The notes below the pieces were generated by a model that searched no databases, was not told the DNA's origin, and was given only the letters and a program-made list of their open reading frames with translations. A stretch of DNA of 64,000 bases from Enterobacter hormaechei subsp. hoffmannii (GTDB lineage Bacteria > Pseudomonadota > Gammaproteobacteria > Enterobacterales > Enterobacteriaceae), in assembly GCF_001729745.1 (NCBI RefSeq), contig NZ_CP017186.1, positions 2,790,001 through 2,854,000 on the forward strand, read 5' to 3'. Below, in pieces: positions 1 through 9,002 of the stretch (position 1 is the first letter of the stretch; each line of letters begins with the position of its first letter). Both the position numbers and the translations under genes were made by a program.

Positions 1-1330
1 TGATAGCATCCACGTGCGGGGTATTGGCATCCAGAATTCGGGTACGGATCTCTTCGAAGCTGGTGACAAACTCGACGTCTTCACTCGGGCCGGAGGCCAA
101 TTCGATATCGGCGATGCGGTCGGTTTCGAGGCTGACGTTAATCACCAGTTCGTTAGCATCGTCCTGCACTTTTTCAATAAAGGTGCCCGGTTTGAATTTA
201 GATTCGCCCATGCTCATGTCGCGGATCATCGCTTCCACCAGCGAGAAGCGCCACAGCGGTTCCGGGATGCTCAGTTCTTCGCGTCGGGTACTGTCCATAA
301 ACAGCTCCAGGCTTTCGCCCGCCGCGATGCGATCGGTCCAGTCCGGATAGGCGATGGTGGCGCGGCCAACGGCAATCAGGTCGTAACCGTGATCCAGCGC
401 TTCATTCACATCCGTGGCATTCACCACGCCGCCAACGCCCATCACCGGTACCTGCGCCAGCGTGTCAGAGCGCATGGCGCAGTATTTTTCGATAAGTGGC
501 GTCGGGTCCTGAGTATCGACGATAGAAGGACGCAGGGCGGCGCCAAGGGAGAAGTGCAGATAATCCACCCCACGAGCGGCCAGTTTTTCCAGCAGATACA
601 GGGTGTCTTCGAAGCGAATGCCGGGGACTTCCAGCTCTTCCGGTGAGAAGCGGTAGCCAACGATGAACGCGTCGTCCGCATACTGGCGCACCATCTTGTG
701 GGTAATGTCCAGCACCGCCAGCGGGAATTTCGCGCGGTTATCGCGGCTGCCACCCCACTCGTCGTCGCGCTGATTAGAGTTCGGGGAGTAGAACTGCTGG
801 ATCAGATAGGTATTCGCCCCGTGGATTTCGACGCCATCGAAGCCGGCCTGAATTGCGCGGCGTACGGCTTCGCCGAACTTGCCGATCATGCCTTCCACTT
901 CTTCTGAAGTCAGAGCAACCGGCGTCGCGGCACCGTCACGCGGCGCGGCAACCGCGCTTGGGCCAACCGGCGTGCGGCCGCCGATCAGTTTTGGGTCGAC
1001 CATACGGCCGCCGTGGTAAATTTGCAGAAGGGCTTTGGAACCTTTGGACTTAATGGCGTCAGCGATTTTTGCCAGTCCGGCGATTTTTTCGTCGTTATCA
1101 ATACCAATTGCGCCCGGGAACGCAAGGCCGAGATCGTCAACAAAACAGCATTCAACGATAATGGTGCCGATGCTACCAGCGCGGGCACGGTAGTACTCCA
1201 CCAGCTCGCTGGTCACGGTGCCATCGTAATACCCCGTACAGGTTGTCATCGGGGCCATTAACAAACGGTTTTTCAGTTCAGTACCATTCGGTAATGTGAA
1301 GGGGCTTAAAATACGTTCGTTAGTGCTCAT
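1..1330 (-). CDS. Old-yellow-enzyme/FMN-bind flavoprotein, probable NADH:fumarate reductase, C-terminus cut
   Basis: The reading frame opens at ATG 1330 (MSTNERILSPFTLPNG) and runs leftwards off the window for 443 codons without a stop. Residues 1 to about 370 form an old-yellow-enzyme TIM barrel: the FMN-site run APMTTCTGY, the catalytic-loop pair in GVEIHGANTYLIQQF, and the phosphate-binding run VGGVVNATDVNEAL followed by AVGRATIAYPDW. After the barrel, the segment from about residue 395 (DDANELVINVSL) resembles the start of an FMN-bind domain. The last readable residues, HVDAI, come where the flavin-transferase target (D-A-I-S-G-A-T type) normally sits. This order matches the cytoplasmic NADH:fumarate reductase described in Klebsiella (OYE-like, FMN-bind with covalent FMN, FAD-binding fumarate reductase). 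The FAD domain would lie outside the window. The divergent antiporter and fumarase support a fumarate role. A plain enoate reductase is the alternative. Confidence 0.75.
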   Translation of the reverse strand, partial: MSTNERILSPFTLPNGTELKNRLLMAPMTTCTGYYDGTVTSELVEYYRARAGSIGTIIVECCFVDDLGLAFPGAIGIDNDEKIAGLAKIADAIKSKGSKALLQIYHGGRMVDPKLIGGRTPVGPSAVAAPRDGAATPVALTSEEVEGMIGKFGEAVRRAIQAGFDGVEIHGANTYLIQQFYSPNSNQRDDEWGGSRDNRAKFPLAVLDITHKMVRQYADDAFIVGYRFSPEELEVPGIRFEDTLYLLEKLAARGVDYLHFSLGAALRPSIVDTQDPTPLIEKYCAMRSDTLAQVPVMGVGGVVNATDVNEALDHGYDLIAVGRATIAYPDWTDRIAAGESLELFMDSTRREELSIPEPLWRFSLVEAMIRDMSMGESKFKPGTFIEKVQDDANELVINVSLETDRIADIELASGPSEDVEFVTSFEEIRTRILDANTPHVDAI

Positions 1331-1666
1331 AATAGAAACTCCAAACTTTAAAAATTAAGAATTCGTTATCGGTATGGATTTTTTATTTCGTGTTTTTGCC
1401 GATGTCATGACATTAATATAAAGCTTTTTTTAGTTTCTAAAGCCATTACGTTAGTTAATAAACTATTTAATCCCTGCGATAACATTAATAACACATTGGT
1501 GTTAGCGCGAATGTTTTATACGTTCACATTAATTTAAAAAAAGTTAAATCAACAATGGTAAAGCCAATACACCATACACACCAAAAACACTTTAAAATCA
1601 AAAGGTAAAATACAACCCAAACTAATAATGTTATAAAATTGATAAATAAAATGCTTAAAAATAGCG

Positions 1667-1694
1667 AATAACCACACTACTCAGAGTGGTTATT
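1667..1694. repeat. Inverted repeat AATAACCAC / GTGGTTATT
   Basis: Two perfect 9-base arms (1667-1675 and 1686-1694) flank a 10-base loop in the divergent control region. No T-run follows directly, so it is more likely a protein-binding site than a terminator. It lies about 50 bases from the FNR-type palindrome. The binding partner is unknown; the LysR-type regulator encoded at 5138-6031 is one candidate. Confidence 0.45.
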
Positions 1695-1731
1695 ATAAAA
1701 AGTATAAAATTACGTCCTCAATTCTGTTTTT

Positions 1732-1745
1732 TTGATCGCGATCAA
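1732..1745. promoter_or_regulatory. FNR-binding site, perfect palindrome
   Basis: The sequence TTGATCGCGATCAA fits the FNR consensus TTGAT-N4-ATCAA with both half-sites intact. FNR is the oxygen-labile iron-sulfur activator of anaerobic genes. The site lies about 190 bases upstream of the antiporter start and about 400 bases upstream of the flavoprotein start. Transcription start points cannot be read directly, so which promoter it serves is unknown. Its presence fits an anaerobic fumarate-reducing module. Confidence 0.7.
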
Positions 1746-1938
1746 TAGTAATGGCATCCAAAGGCGCAATATAAAAACATCATCATTTTTTATTTAGCGC
1801 AAACAATAATGCGTTAAATCGCTATTACTGAAAACACAAAAACGCACCTTAAATAACTAAAAAAAGCAAAACGAATAAAGCAATCGAATTTGTGTTTTCG
1901 CTGTACGACGAATTTTTGACAACTTAAGACGTGAAACT

Positions 1939-3447
1939 ATGAAAACAAAAACTGCTGTAACGCCTCCTGCGGCGAATCTGGCATCAAATGGAACAGCAAA
2001 ACGCCTGCTGATGATGGCCCTGCCCGTCATTGTCGCCGTCCTGCTGTTGTTTGTCCCCGTTCCGGAAGGTCTGCCGCCTTATGCGTGGCACTACTTCGCC
2101 ATCTTTGTTGGCGTCATCGTCGGGTTGATTTTCGAACCTCTGCCGGGCGCCGTAATCGGCCTCACCGGCGTGGTGGCGATTGCGCTGTGCAGCCAGTGGG
2201 TGCTCTTTAGCCCCGAACAGCTGGCTGACCCGAAATTCAAGCTGGCGGGCGCCTCCTTTAAATGGGCGGTGAGCGGGTTTGGTAACTCCACCGTCTGGCT
2301 GATCTTCGGTGCCTTTATGTTTGCCGCAGGCTACGACAAAACCCGCTTCGGCCGCCGTCTGGCGCTGATTCTGGTGAAGTACCTGGGCCGTCGCAGCCTG
2401 ACGCTCGGTTACGCCATTACCTTCGCGGACCTGCTGCTGGCCCCGTTCACCCCGTCCAATACCGCGCGCAGCGGTGGGACCATCTACCCGATTATCGCTA
2501 ACCTGCCGCCGTTGTACGGTTCAAAACCCAACGACCCAAGCGCGCGCAAAATCGGTTCCTATCTGATGTGGGTGGCAATCACCGCGGCTTGTATCACCAG
2601 CTCGATGTTCCTTTCCGCTCTGGCACCTAACCTGCTGGCACTGGCGCTGGTGAAAAGCACCGTTGGAATTGATATCTCCTGGGGGACCTGGTTCCTCGCC
2701 TTCCTGCCGCTGGGTATCCTGCTGATCCTGACCATGCCGCTGCTGGCCTACTGGTTCTACCCGCCAGAAGTGAAGGTAAACAATGAAGTACCACTGTGGG
2801 CGACCCGCGAACTGGAAAAACTGGGCAAACTGTCGCGCAATGAGATCCTGCTGCTGGTATTCGTGTGCTGCGCGCTGCTGATGTGGATCTTCGCCGCGGC
2901 GTGGATTGAACCGGCCATGGCTGCCCTGCTGATCGTTGGCCTGATGCTGTGGACCGGCGTGCTGGAGTGGAACGACATCACCGGCAACAAAGCCGCGTGG
3001 AATACCTTCGTCTGGTTCGCCACCCTGGTGGCACTGGCGGATGGTCTCTCCTCCACCGGCTTTATCAGCTGGCTGGGTAAAGAAGGCGGCCTGCTAATGA
3101 GCGGTATCTCGCCGGGTGTCGCCACCATCGTCCTGCTGCTGGCGTTCTACCTGCTGCACTACCTGTTCGCCAGCACCACCGCGCACACCACGGCGCTGCT
3201 GCCTGCGATGCTGACCATCGCCTCCACCATTCCGGGCATGAACATGGAAGTGTTCGTCCTGCTGATGGTGACCTCGCTGGGCGTGATGGGGATCATCACC
3301 CCGTACGGTACTGGCCCAAGCCCGATTTACTACGGTAGCGGCTACCTGCCAACCAAAGACTACTGGCGCCTCGGCACTATCTTCGGCGCCATCTTCCTGG
3401 CAGCTCTGCTGCTGATTGGTTACCCGTGGATGTCCATGATGTTCTGA
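1939..3447 (+). CDS. DASS-family di/tricarboxylate antiporter (CitT/TtdT-like)
   Basis: The product is a 502-residue inner-membrane protein with a run of hydrophobic segments throughout. It carries the paired serine-asparagine-threonine type hairpin motifs of the divalent anion:sodium symporter family: TPSNTARSGG near residue 170 and STTAHTTALLPAM near residue 415. Length and sequence resemble E. coli CitT and TtdT (487 residues), which exchange citrate or tartrate for succinate under anaerobic conditions. It lies 52 bases upstream of a class I fumarase and diverges from the probable fumarate reductase, so import of malate, tartrate, citrate or fumarate with succinate export is likely. The exact substrate cannot be read from sequence. 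No strong Shine-Dalgarno precedes the ATG. An FNR site lies upstream. Confidence 0.88.
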   Translation: MKTKTAVTPPAANLASNGTAKRLLMMALPVIVAVLLLFVPVPEGLPPYAWHYFAIFVGVIVGLIFEPLPGAVIGLTGVVAIALCSQWVLFSPEQLADPKFKLAGASFKWAVSGFGNSTVWLIFGAFMFAAGYDKTRFGRRLALILVKYLGRRSLTLGYAITFADLLLAPFTPSNTARSGGTIYPIIANLPPLYGSKPNDPSARKIGSYLMWVAITAACITSSMFLSALAPNLLALALVKSTVGIDISWGTWFLAFLPLGILLILTMPLLAYWFYPPEVKVNNEVPLWATRELEKLGKLSRNEILLLVFVCCALLMWIFAAAWIEPAMAALLIVGLMLWTGVLEWNDITGNKAAWNTFVWFATLVALADGLSSTGFISWLGKEGGLLMSGISPGVATIVLLLAFYLLHYLFASTTAHTTALLPAMLTIASTIPGMNMEVFVLLMVTSLGVMGIITPYGTGPSPIYYGSGYLPTKDYWRLGTIFGAIFLAALLLIGYPWMSMMF

Positions 3448-3499
3448 TTTCTGACCGCCGGACATTTCCTCCGGCGGTTAAATTTTTGTGGAGCAAGCT

Positions 3500-5149
3500 A
3501 TGTCAAACAAACCCTTTATCTACCAGAACCCCTTCCCACTCGCGCATGACGACACCGAATATTATCTGCTGACCAAAGAGCACGTTTCCGTTGCCGAGTT
3601 CGACGGTCAGGAAGTGCTGAAAGTCGAGCCAGAGGCGTTGACCCTGCTGGCCCAGCAGGCCTTCCACGACGCAGCGTTTATGCTGCGCACCTCTCACCAG
3701 AAGCAGGTTGCGGCTATTCTGAGCGACCCGGAAGCCAGCGAGAACGATAAGTACGTTGCCCTGCAATTCCTGCGCAACTCCGAGATTGCGGCGAAAGGCG
3801 TGCTGCCCACCTGTCAGGATACCGGCACGGCAATCATTATGGGTAAGAAAGGCCAGCGCGTCTGGACCGGCGGCGGTGACGAAGCCGCGCTGAGCCAGGG
3901 CGTGTATAACACCTATATTGAAGACAACCTGCGCTACTCGCAGAATGCGGCGCTGGATATGTATAAAGAGGTGAATACTGGCACCAACCTGCCCGCGCAG
4001 ATCGACCTCTACAGCGTGAATGGTGACGAGTACAAATTCCTCTGCATGGCGAAAGGCGGCGGTTCCGCCAACAAAACCTATCTGTATCAGGAAACCAAAG
4101 CGCTGATCACCCCGGCGAAGCTGAAAAATTATCTGGTTGAGAAGATGCGGACCCTCGGCACCGCGGCCTGCCCGCCTTACCATATCGCCTTCGTTATCGG
4201 CGGCACCTCAGCGGAAGCCACGCTGAAAACCGTCAAGCTCGCCTCTGCGCGCTACTATGATGGCCTGCCAACCGAAGGCAATGCGCACGGCCAGGCGTTC
4301 CGCGACGTCCAGCTCGAGCAGGAACTGCTTCAGGAAGCGCAAAACCTCGGCCTTGGCGCGCAGTTTGGCGGGAAATACTTCGCGCACGATATTCGCGTGA
4401 TCCGTCTGCCGCGCCACGGTGCCTCCTGTCCAATCGGCATGGGCGTCTCCTGCTCCGCTGACCGTAATATCAAAGCGAAAATCAACCGCAACGGGATCTG
4501 GATTGAGAAGCTGGAGCACAATCCGGGCCAGTATATTCCTGAATCCCTGCGCCAGCAGGGAGAAGGCGACGTGGTAAGCATTGATCTGAACAAGCCGATG
4601 CCCGATATTCTGGCGCAGCTTTCCGCGCACCCGGTCTCCACCCGCCTGTCGCTGAATGGCACCATTATTGTGGCGCGCGACATCGCCCATGCGAAGCTGA
4701 AAGAACTGCTCGATAACGGCGAAGCCCTGCCGCAGTACGTCAAAGATCACCCGATTTACTATGCAGGCCCGGCCAAAACGCCGGAAGGCTACGCGTCTGG
4801 CTCCTTAGGTCCAACCACAGCCGGGCGTATGGACTCCTATGTAGACTTATTGCAATCCCACGGTGCGAGCATGATCATGCTGGCCAAAGGCAACCGCAGC
4901 CAGCAGGTGACGGACGCTTGCCACAAGCACGGCGGCTTCTACCTCGGCAGCATTGGCGGCCCGGCGGCGGTGCTGGCGCAAAACAGCATCAAGAGTCTGG
5001 AGTGCGTGGCGTATCCGGAACTGGGAATGGAAGCGATCTGGAAAATTGAAGTGGAGAACTTCCCGGCGTTTATCCTGGTGGATGACAAAGGCAACGATTT
5101 CTTCCAGCAGATCCAGAACAAGCAGTGCAAAGGCTGTTCACAGCGCTGA
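3500..5149 (+). CDS. Class I (4Fe-4S) fumarate hydratase, FumA/FumB type
   Basis: This 549-residue cytoplasmic enzyme interconverts malate and fumarate. It is nearly colinear with E. coli FumA/FumB (548 residues), including the N-terminus MSNKPF. The three cluster-binding cysteines appear in PTCQDTG (residue 105), AACPPYH and ASCPIGMG. I chose ATG 3500 over the upstream GTG 3488 because GTGGAG there is the ribosome-binding site and because it matches the FumA start. It follows the antiporter after 52 bases and is probably cotranscribed with it, supplying fumarate for the divergent reductase. Whether the genome has a separate housekeeping fumA cannot be told here. Its 3' end overlaps the convergent LysR gene by 12 bases. 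Confidence 0.93.
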   Translation: MSNKPFIYQNPFPLAHDDTEYYLLTKEHVSVAEFDGQEVLKVEPEALTLLAQQAFHDAAFMLRTSHQKQVAAILSDPEASENDKYVALQFLRNSEIAAKGVLPTCQDTGTAIIMGKKGQRVWTGGGDEAALSQGVYNTYIEDNLRYSQNAALDMYKEVNTGTNLPAQIDLYSVNGDEYKFLCMAKGGGSANKTYLYQETKALITPAKLKNYLVEKMRTLGTAACPPYHIAFVIGGTSAEATLKTVKLASARYYDGLPTEGNAHGQAFRDVQLEQELLQEAQNLGLGAQFGGKYFAHDIRVIRLPRHGASCPIGMGVSCSADRNIKAKINRNGIWIEKLEHNPGQYIPESLRQQGEGDVVSIDLNKPMPDILAQLSAHPVSTRLSLNGTIIVARDIAHAKLKELLDNGEALPQYVKDHPIYYAGPAKTPEGYASGSLGPTTAGRMDSYVDLLQSHGASMIMLAKGNRSQQVTDACHKHGGFYLGSIGGPAAVLAQNSIKSLECVAYPELGMEAIWKIEVENFPAFILVDDKGNDFFQQIQNKQCKGCSQR

Positions 5150-6031
5150 GTCTTTCCACAATGACGGCAGCAGCGACAGCGTTTCATTAATTAACCCGCG
5201 CTTGTCGCTGCCCGGTTTCCAGATCGTCACCATCGTTTGACCGATCCCCTGGCTGCCCACTTCGGTGTGCAGCCTTTTTACGTTTTGCCATCGCGCCGCC
5301 TGAAGATGCGTCGGCAAAAATCCCCAGCCGCACCCTTTCTCCAGCAGGCCGCGCAGCATCTCCAGTTCGTTAGTGAAAAGCGTGTGCCCTGAAATTTGCA
5401 GGCGACGGGCAACCGGCTCGTCTGACGCGGCATGCATAATCACCTGCGGAACCAGAGAGAGATCGAGCAGCGACACCGGCGACGCAACCTCCGCAAAAAG
5501 CGTCGTTGCGGCGTAAAAATCCATTTCGATCGCCCCCAGCGACCGCCACTCCATCTCATTGCCCACGCTGCGGTTGCGCGCCTGGCAGATCCCCAGATCG
5601 GCCTGACCGTTCGCCAGCATGGCTTCCGCCTCATCGCGCGATGCGCTGGTCAGGCTCAGGCGGATCTTTTTCGCCGCCAGTGTGGCAATCAGCGCCTGTA
5701 AAAAAGCTCTGGGGGTGAACGGATCGTAAACGAGGGCAATGTCCTGCGTGGCGCTGTCCGGCACCGATCGGGCAAACGCCTCAAATGCTTTGACCTGCCG
5801 CATCAGCAGGTGCGCCTGCCGCTGAAGCTGCTCCCCCTCCGGCGTCAGGCGCAGGCTGCGCCCCTCCCGCAGGAACAGAGCGTAGCCCAGCCCATCCTCA
5901 AGAAAATCGATCAGATCCCGCAGGGTTGTACGATCTTTGCCGAGTTTACCGGCCGCCTTCATCAGGCTGCCGTGCTCAGCGACGGCGGTGAACGCCTCAA
6001 GTTGGGCAAAGGAATAGATCAGGGATGCCAC
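5138..6031 (-). CDS. LysR-family transcriptional regulator with atypical DNA-binding helix
   Basis: The product is a LysR-type regulator of about 297 residues: an N-terminal winged helix ([20 protein letters not shown]) and a substrate-binding-like effector domain. I prefer GTG 6031 because GGAG stands six bases upstream; GTG 6043 and a frame open to 6127 are alternatives. The recognition-helix region reads [20 protein letters not shown] instead of the usual S-x-x-A-V-S-x-x-I family pattern, so operator specificity may be unusual. It converges on the fumarase gene with a 12-base overlap and diverges from the serine hydrolase gene. Target genes are unknown; the dicarboxylate module is a plausible one. 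Confidence 0.85.
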   Translation of the reverse strand: MASLIYSFAQLEAFTAVAEHGSLMKAAGKLGKDRTTLRDLIDFLEDGLGYALFLREGRSLRLTPEGEQLQRQAHLLMRQVKAFEAFARSVPDSATQDIALVYDPFTPRAFLQALIATLAAKKIRLSLTSASRDEAEAMLANGQADLGICQARNRSVGNEMEWRSLGAIEMDFYAATTLFAEVASPVSLLDLSLVPQVIMHAASDEPVARRLQISGHTLFTNELEMLRGLLEKGCGWGFLPTHLQAARWQNVKRLHTEVGSQGIGQTMVTIWKPGSDKRGLINETLSLLPSLWKDSAL

Positions 6032-6138
6032 GTCATTCTCCACGCGATTTTTCCGGGGGATTTTCCCCCATAACGCGTTTTTTATTATAGGCCGCAGGTT
6101 CTTAAACTGAAGTCCTTCCTGAGCCAAACGAGATAAAT

Positions 6139-7434
6139 ATGAAAATCAAAACAAACCGCACACTGCTCGCGGCGCTGGTTGTCAGCAGCCTGCTCTCGCC
6201 CGCCGTCATGGCGGCCTGCAACGGTACCGACCTCACGACCTGTCCGGCGCCTTTCGATGCCAGACTCCCGGATGCACATACCATGCTCACCTGGAGCCAG
6301 GCCGATCGCGTGGTGGGCTTTCGCAATGACTACCGCAACTACGCGGGCGATGTGTTCCGCCACGGCAACGCAACGCCGCTGCTGCCCGCAGAAAAACCGC
6401 TCACCGATGCCCGCTATCAGGTGAAGGGTAAGATTTACAATCTTCAGGATTACCTGAAACGCCAGAACGTCAGCGGCATGCTGGTGCTGAAAAATGGCAA
6501 AGTGGCCTATAAATACCTGGGAGAAGGCAATACCAACTCAACGCTCTGGACGTCGCGTTCCGTGGGCAAATCTGTGGTTTCCGCGCTGGTGGGCGTTGCG
6601 ATAAAAGAGGGTAAAATCCACTCACTGGACGACCTCATCACCCAGTACGAACCGGATTTAAAAGGCACCGCCTGGGAGGGCGTAACGCTAAAACAGCTCA
6701 TCACCCACACCTCGGGCGTGGCGTGGAACGAAGATTACACTAACCCGCAGTCAGACTTCGCCCGGCTTACCGAATGCGAAGCGAAACCGGGCACCTACGA
6801 CTGCGTGCGCACCCTGGTGAAAGGATTACACCGTGAACACCCGGCGGGTGAAAACTGGTCCTATTCCTCGGGTGGCGCCTGGCTGTTAGGCGATGTGCTT
6901 GAGCGCGCCACCGGCATGACGCTCGCGGCGTATCTGGAGAAAAGCATCTGGCAGCCGTACGGCATGGCGAGCGACGGCGTGTGGCATGCCTACAGCAAAG
7001 GCCAGCACGACGTGGGTGCGCATGGATTTAACGCCACGCTGGAAGACTGGGGGCGTTTCGGAGAGTTCATCCTGCATAACGGTACACTGCCGGACGGAAA
7101 GCAGATCCTCCCCGAGGGATGGGTGAAGCAGTCCTCAGCCTGGACACAGGCCAAAGGATCGGTGTCCGAGGCGCATCCGAAGGGGTTGTACGGCTACCAG
7201 TGGTGGAACAACGAAGTGCCGGCCACCGCCACAAACGTGGAGCCGAAAGTCGAAAATTCGCTGAAGGATTCCCTGTGGGCGCTGGGTATTTTTGGTCAGA
7301 TGATCGTGGTTAATCAGAAAGAAAAACTGGTTATCGTCCAGTGGTCCACCTGGCCGCAGGCAGAGCCGTCATTCAGCGCCCAGCCGCTGGAAGCGTCGCT
7401 GATGTTTAGCGCGATTGCCAACGCGCTGCGCTGA
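6139..7434 (+). CDS. Exported serine hydrolase, beta-lactamase class C / esterase fold
   Basis: The 431-residue product begins with a Sec signal peptide (basic MKIKTNR, hydrophobic core, probable cleavage near PAVMA-A). The catalytic Ser-x-x-Lys is SVGK at residues 141-144, and the Tyr of the second motif is in SYSSGG near residue 242. These are features of the class C beta-lactamase-related superfamily, which includes esterases, 6-aminohexanoate-dimer hydrolases and peptidases. No typical K-T-G triad is evident, and the length exceeds AmpC (about 380), so antibiotic hydrolysis should not be assumed. Two cysteines at residues 27 and 35 could form a disulfide in the periplasm. Substrate unknown. 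It diverges from the LysR gene and is followed by a hairpin at 7442-7462. Confidence 0.8.
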   Translation: MKIKTNRTLLAALVVSSLLSPAVMAACNGTDLTTCPAPFDARLPDAHTMLTWSQADRVVGFRNDYRNYAGDVFRHGNATPLLPAEKPLTDARYQVKGKIYNLQDYLKRQNVSGMLVLKNGKVAYKYLGEGNTNSTLWTSRSVGKSVVSALVGVAIKEGKIHSLDDLITQYEPDLKGTAWEGVTLKQLITHTSGVAWNEDYTNPQSDFARLTECEAKPGTYDCVRTLVKGLHREHPAGENWSYSSGGAWLLGDVLERATGMTLAAYLEKSIWQPYGMASDGVWHAYSKGQHDVGAHGFNATLEDWGRFGEFILHNGTLPDGKQILPEGWVKQSSAWTQAKGSVSEAHPKGLYGYQWWNNEVPATATNVEPKVENSLKDSLWALGIFGQMIVVNQKEKLVIVQWSTWPQAEPSFSAQPLEASLMFSAIANALR

Positions 7435-7441
7435 TAATCCC

Positions 7442-7462
7442 AAGCCAGGCCCCGCCTGGCTT
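7442..7462. terminator. Hairpin after serine hydrolase gene
   Basis: Perfect 8-base arms AAGCCAGG and CCTGGCTT enclose a short C-rich loop just after the hydrolase stop codon. The following bases TCTCTCC give only a weak U-tract, so termination is probable but not certain. Confidence 0.55.
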
Positions 7463-7694
7463 CTCTCCTGCGCGGTGTCACAAAACTGATATATCAGCAA
7501 CTTAGCGAAATGTGGTAAATAAAAGATCACCGAAATGTTAAGTTATTGTTGAATATGTAAATACTGGTCAACGCTTTGTCATTAATGCACCACACGCATC
7601 AGTCCATGTGCGATTTGCGCTTATCAATTTCCACTTCCTGATCCAGTTTTCAGAAACAGACGAGCATAACGTCACTATAAAACTGGAGATAATT

Positions 7695-8996
7695 ATGGTT
7701 TCCTCAACCTCACCTGCAACGGTTCGTTCGAAAGCGGGCGCGATTTTCCGCGTCACGTCGGGCAACTTTCTTGAGCAATTCGACTTCTTTCTGTTCGGCT
7801 TTTATGCCACCTACATCGCCCACACGTTCTTCCCGGCAAGCAGTGAATTTGCGTCACTGATGATGACCTTCGCCGTCTTTGGCGCGGGCTTTCTGATGCG
7901 TCCGATCGGGGCCATTGTGCTGGGGGCTTACATTGATAAAGTGGGCCGCCGTAAAGGGCTGATCGTCACCCTGTCGATTATGGCCGCCGGAACCTTTCTG
8001 ATTGTGCTGATCCCTTCTTATCAGAGCATTGGCCTTTGGGCGCCGCTACTGGTGCTGACTGGCCGCCTGTTGCAGGGCTTTTCGGCAGGCGCCGAGCTGG
8101 GCGGGGTTTCGGTTTATCTGGCGGAGATCGCCACGCCGGGCCGCAAGGGTTTCTACACCAGCTGGCAGTCGGGTAGCCAGCAGGTCGCCATTATGATCGC
8201 GGCGGCGATGGGCTTTGCGCTGAATATGGTGCTGGAAGAGAGTGCCATTCGCGAATGGGGGTGGCGTATTCCGTTCCTGTTTGGCTGTCTGATTGTGCCG
8301 TTCATCTTTTTCCTGCGCCGCAAGCTCGAAGAGACCGAGGAATTCAGCGCCCGTCGCCACCATCTGGCGATGCGTCAGGTCTTCACAACGCTGCTCGCCA
8401 ACTGGCCAGTAGTCATCGCGGGCATGCTGATGGTAGCGATGACCACCACCGCGTTTTACCTGATCACCGTTTACGCGCCGACCTTCGGTAAAAAAGTCCT
8501 GATGCTCAGCGCCTCGGACAGTCTTTTGGTCACGCTGCTGGTAGCCATTTCTAACTTCATCTGGCTACCGATTGGCGGTGCACTGTCGGACCGCTTCGGA
8601 CGCAAACCGGTGCTGATCGCCATGACGCTGCTGGCGCTGGCGACCAGCTATCCGGCACTGACGATGCTGGCGGCAGCCCCGAGTTTCTCCATGATGCTGA
8701 CCGTGCTGCTGTGGCTCTCTTTCCTCTACGGCCTGTATAACGGCGCGATGATCCCGGCCCTGACGGAGATCATGCCAGCAGAGGTGCGCGTGGCGGGCTT
8801 CTCGCTGGCTTATAGCCTGGCAACGGCGGTCTTTGGCGGTTTCACGCCGGTGATTTCTACCGCCTTAATTGAGTACACCGGCGATAAAGCCTCCCCGGGC
8901 TACTGGATGAGCTTTGCCGCCGTTTGCGCCCTGCTGGCAACGCTTTATCTCTATCGTCGTCGCACGTTAATTCTGCAAACTGCCGTTAAGGAGTGA
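7695..8996 (+). CDS. citA: Citrate-proton symporter, MFS family, CitA type
   Basis: This 433-residue, twelve-segment major facilitator closely resembles the CitA/CitH citrate carriers of Salmonella and Klebsiella and the plasmid (Tn3411) CitA of E. coli. Shared blocks include [38 protein letters not shown] and [21 protein letters not shown] place the start at ATG 7695, which follows an AACTGGAGAT ribosome-binding site; the frame is open from 7608 but that part has no homologue I know. TcuC (tricarballylate) is a close relative, so substrate is citrate or a related tricarboxylate. A ModA-like binding protein follows after 6 bases. An upstream palindrome CTGATATATCAG (7486-7497) may be an operator. 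Confidence 0.88.
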   Translation: MVSSTSPATVRSKAGAIFRVTSGNFLEQFDFFLFGFYATYIAHTFFPASSEFASLMMTFAVFGAGFLMRPIGAIVLGAYIDKVGRRKGLIVTLSIMAAGTFLIVLIPSYQSIGLWAPLLVLTGRLLQGFSAGAELGGVSVYLAEIATPGRKGFYTSWQSGSQQVAIMIAAAMGFALNMVLEESAIREWGWRIPFLFGCLIVPFIFFLRRKLEETEEFSARRHHLAMRQVFTTLLANWPVVIAGMLMVAMTTTAFYLITVYAPTFGKKVLMLSASDSLLVTLLVAISNFIWLPIGGALSDRFGRKPVLIAMTLLALATSYPALTMLAAAPSFSMMLTVLLWLSFLYGLYNGAMIPALTEIMPAEVRVAGFSLAYSLATAVFGGFTPVISTALIEYTGDKASPGYWMSFAAVCALLATLYLYRRRTLILQTAVKE

Positions 8997-9002
8997 TCCC
9001 TC

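Larger units (their letters stand above)
1331..1938. promoter_or_regulatory. Divergent AT-rich control region between flavoprotein and antiporter
   Basis: This 608-base gap separates two divergently transcribed genes and is much richer in A and T than its flanks. I see no convincing coding frame in it. It contains a perfect FNR-type palindrome (1732-1745) and a 9-base inverted repeat (1667-1694), described separately. Both transcription units probably start here. The AT-rich stretches could also be bound by nucleoid proteins such as H-NS, but that is inference. Confidence 0.7.

Noticed and set aside
6139..7434. Chromosomal AmpC beta-lactamase
   Set aside because: The serine hydrolase has S-V-G-K and Y-S-S motifs but no clear K-T-G, is longer than AmpC, and lacks the adjacent ampR arrangement; the LysR neighbour is not AmpR-like.
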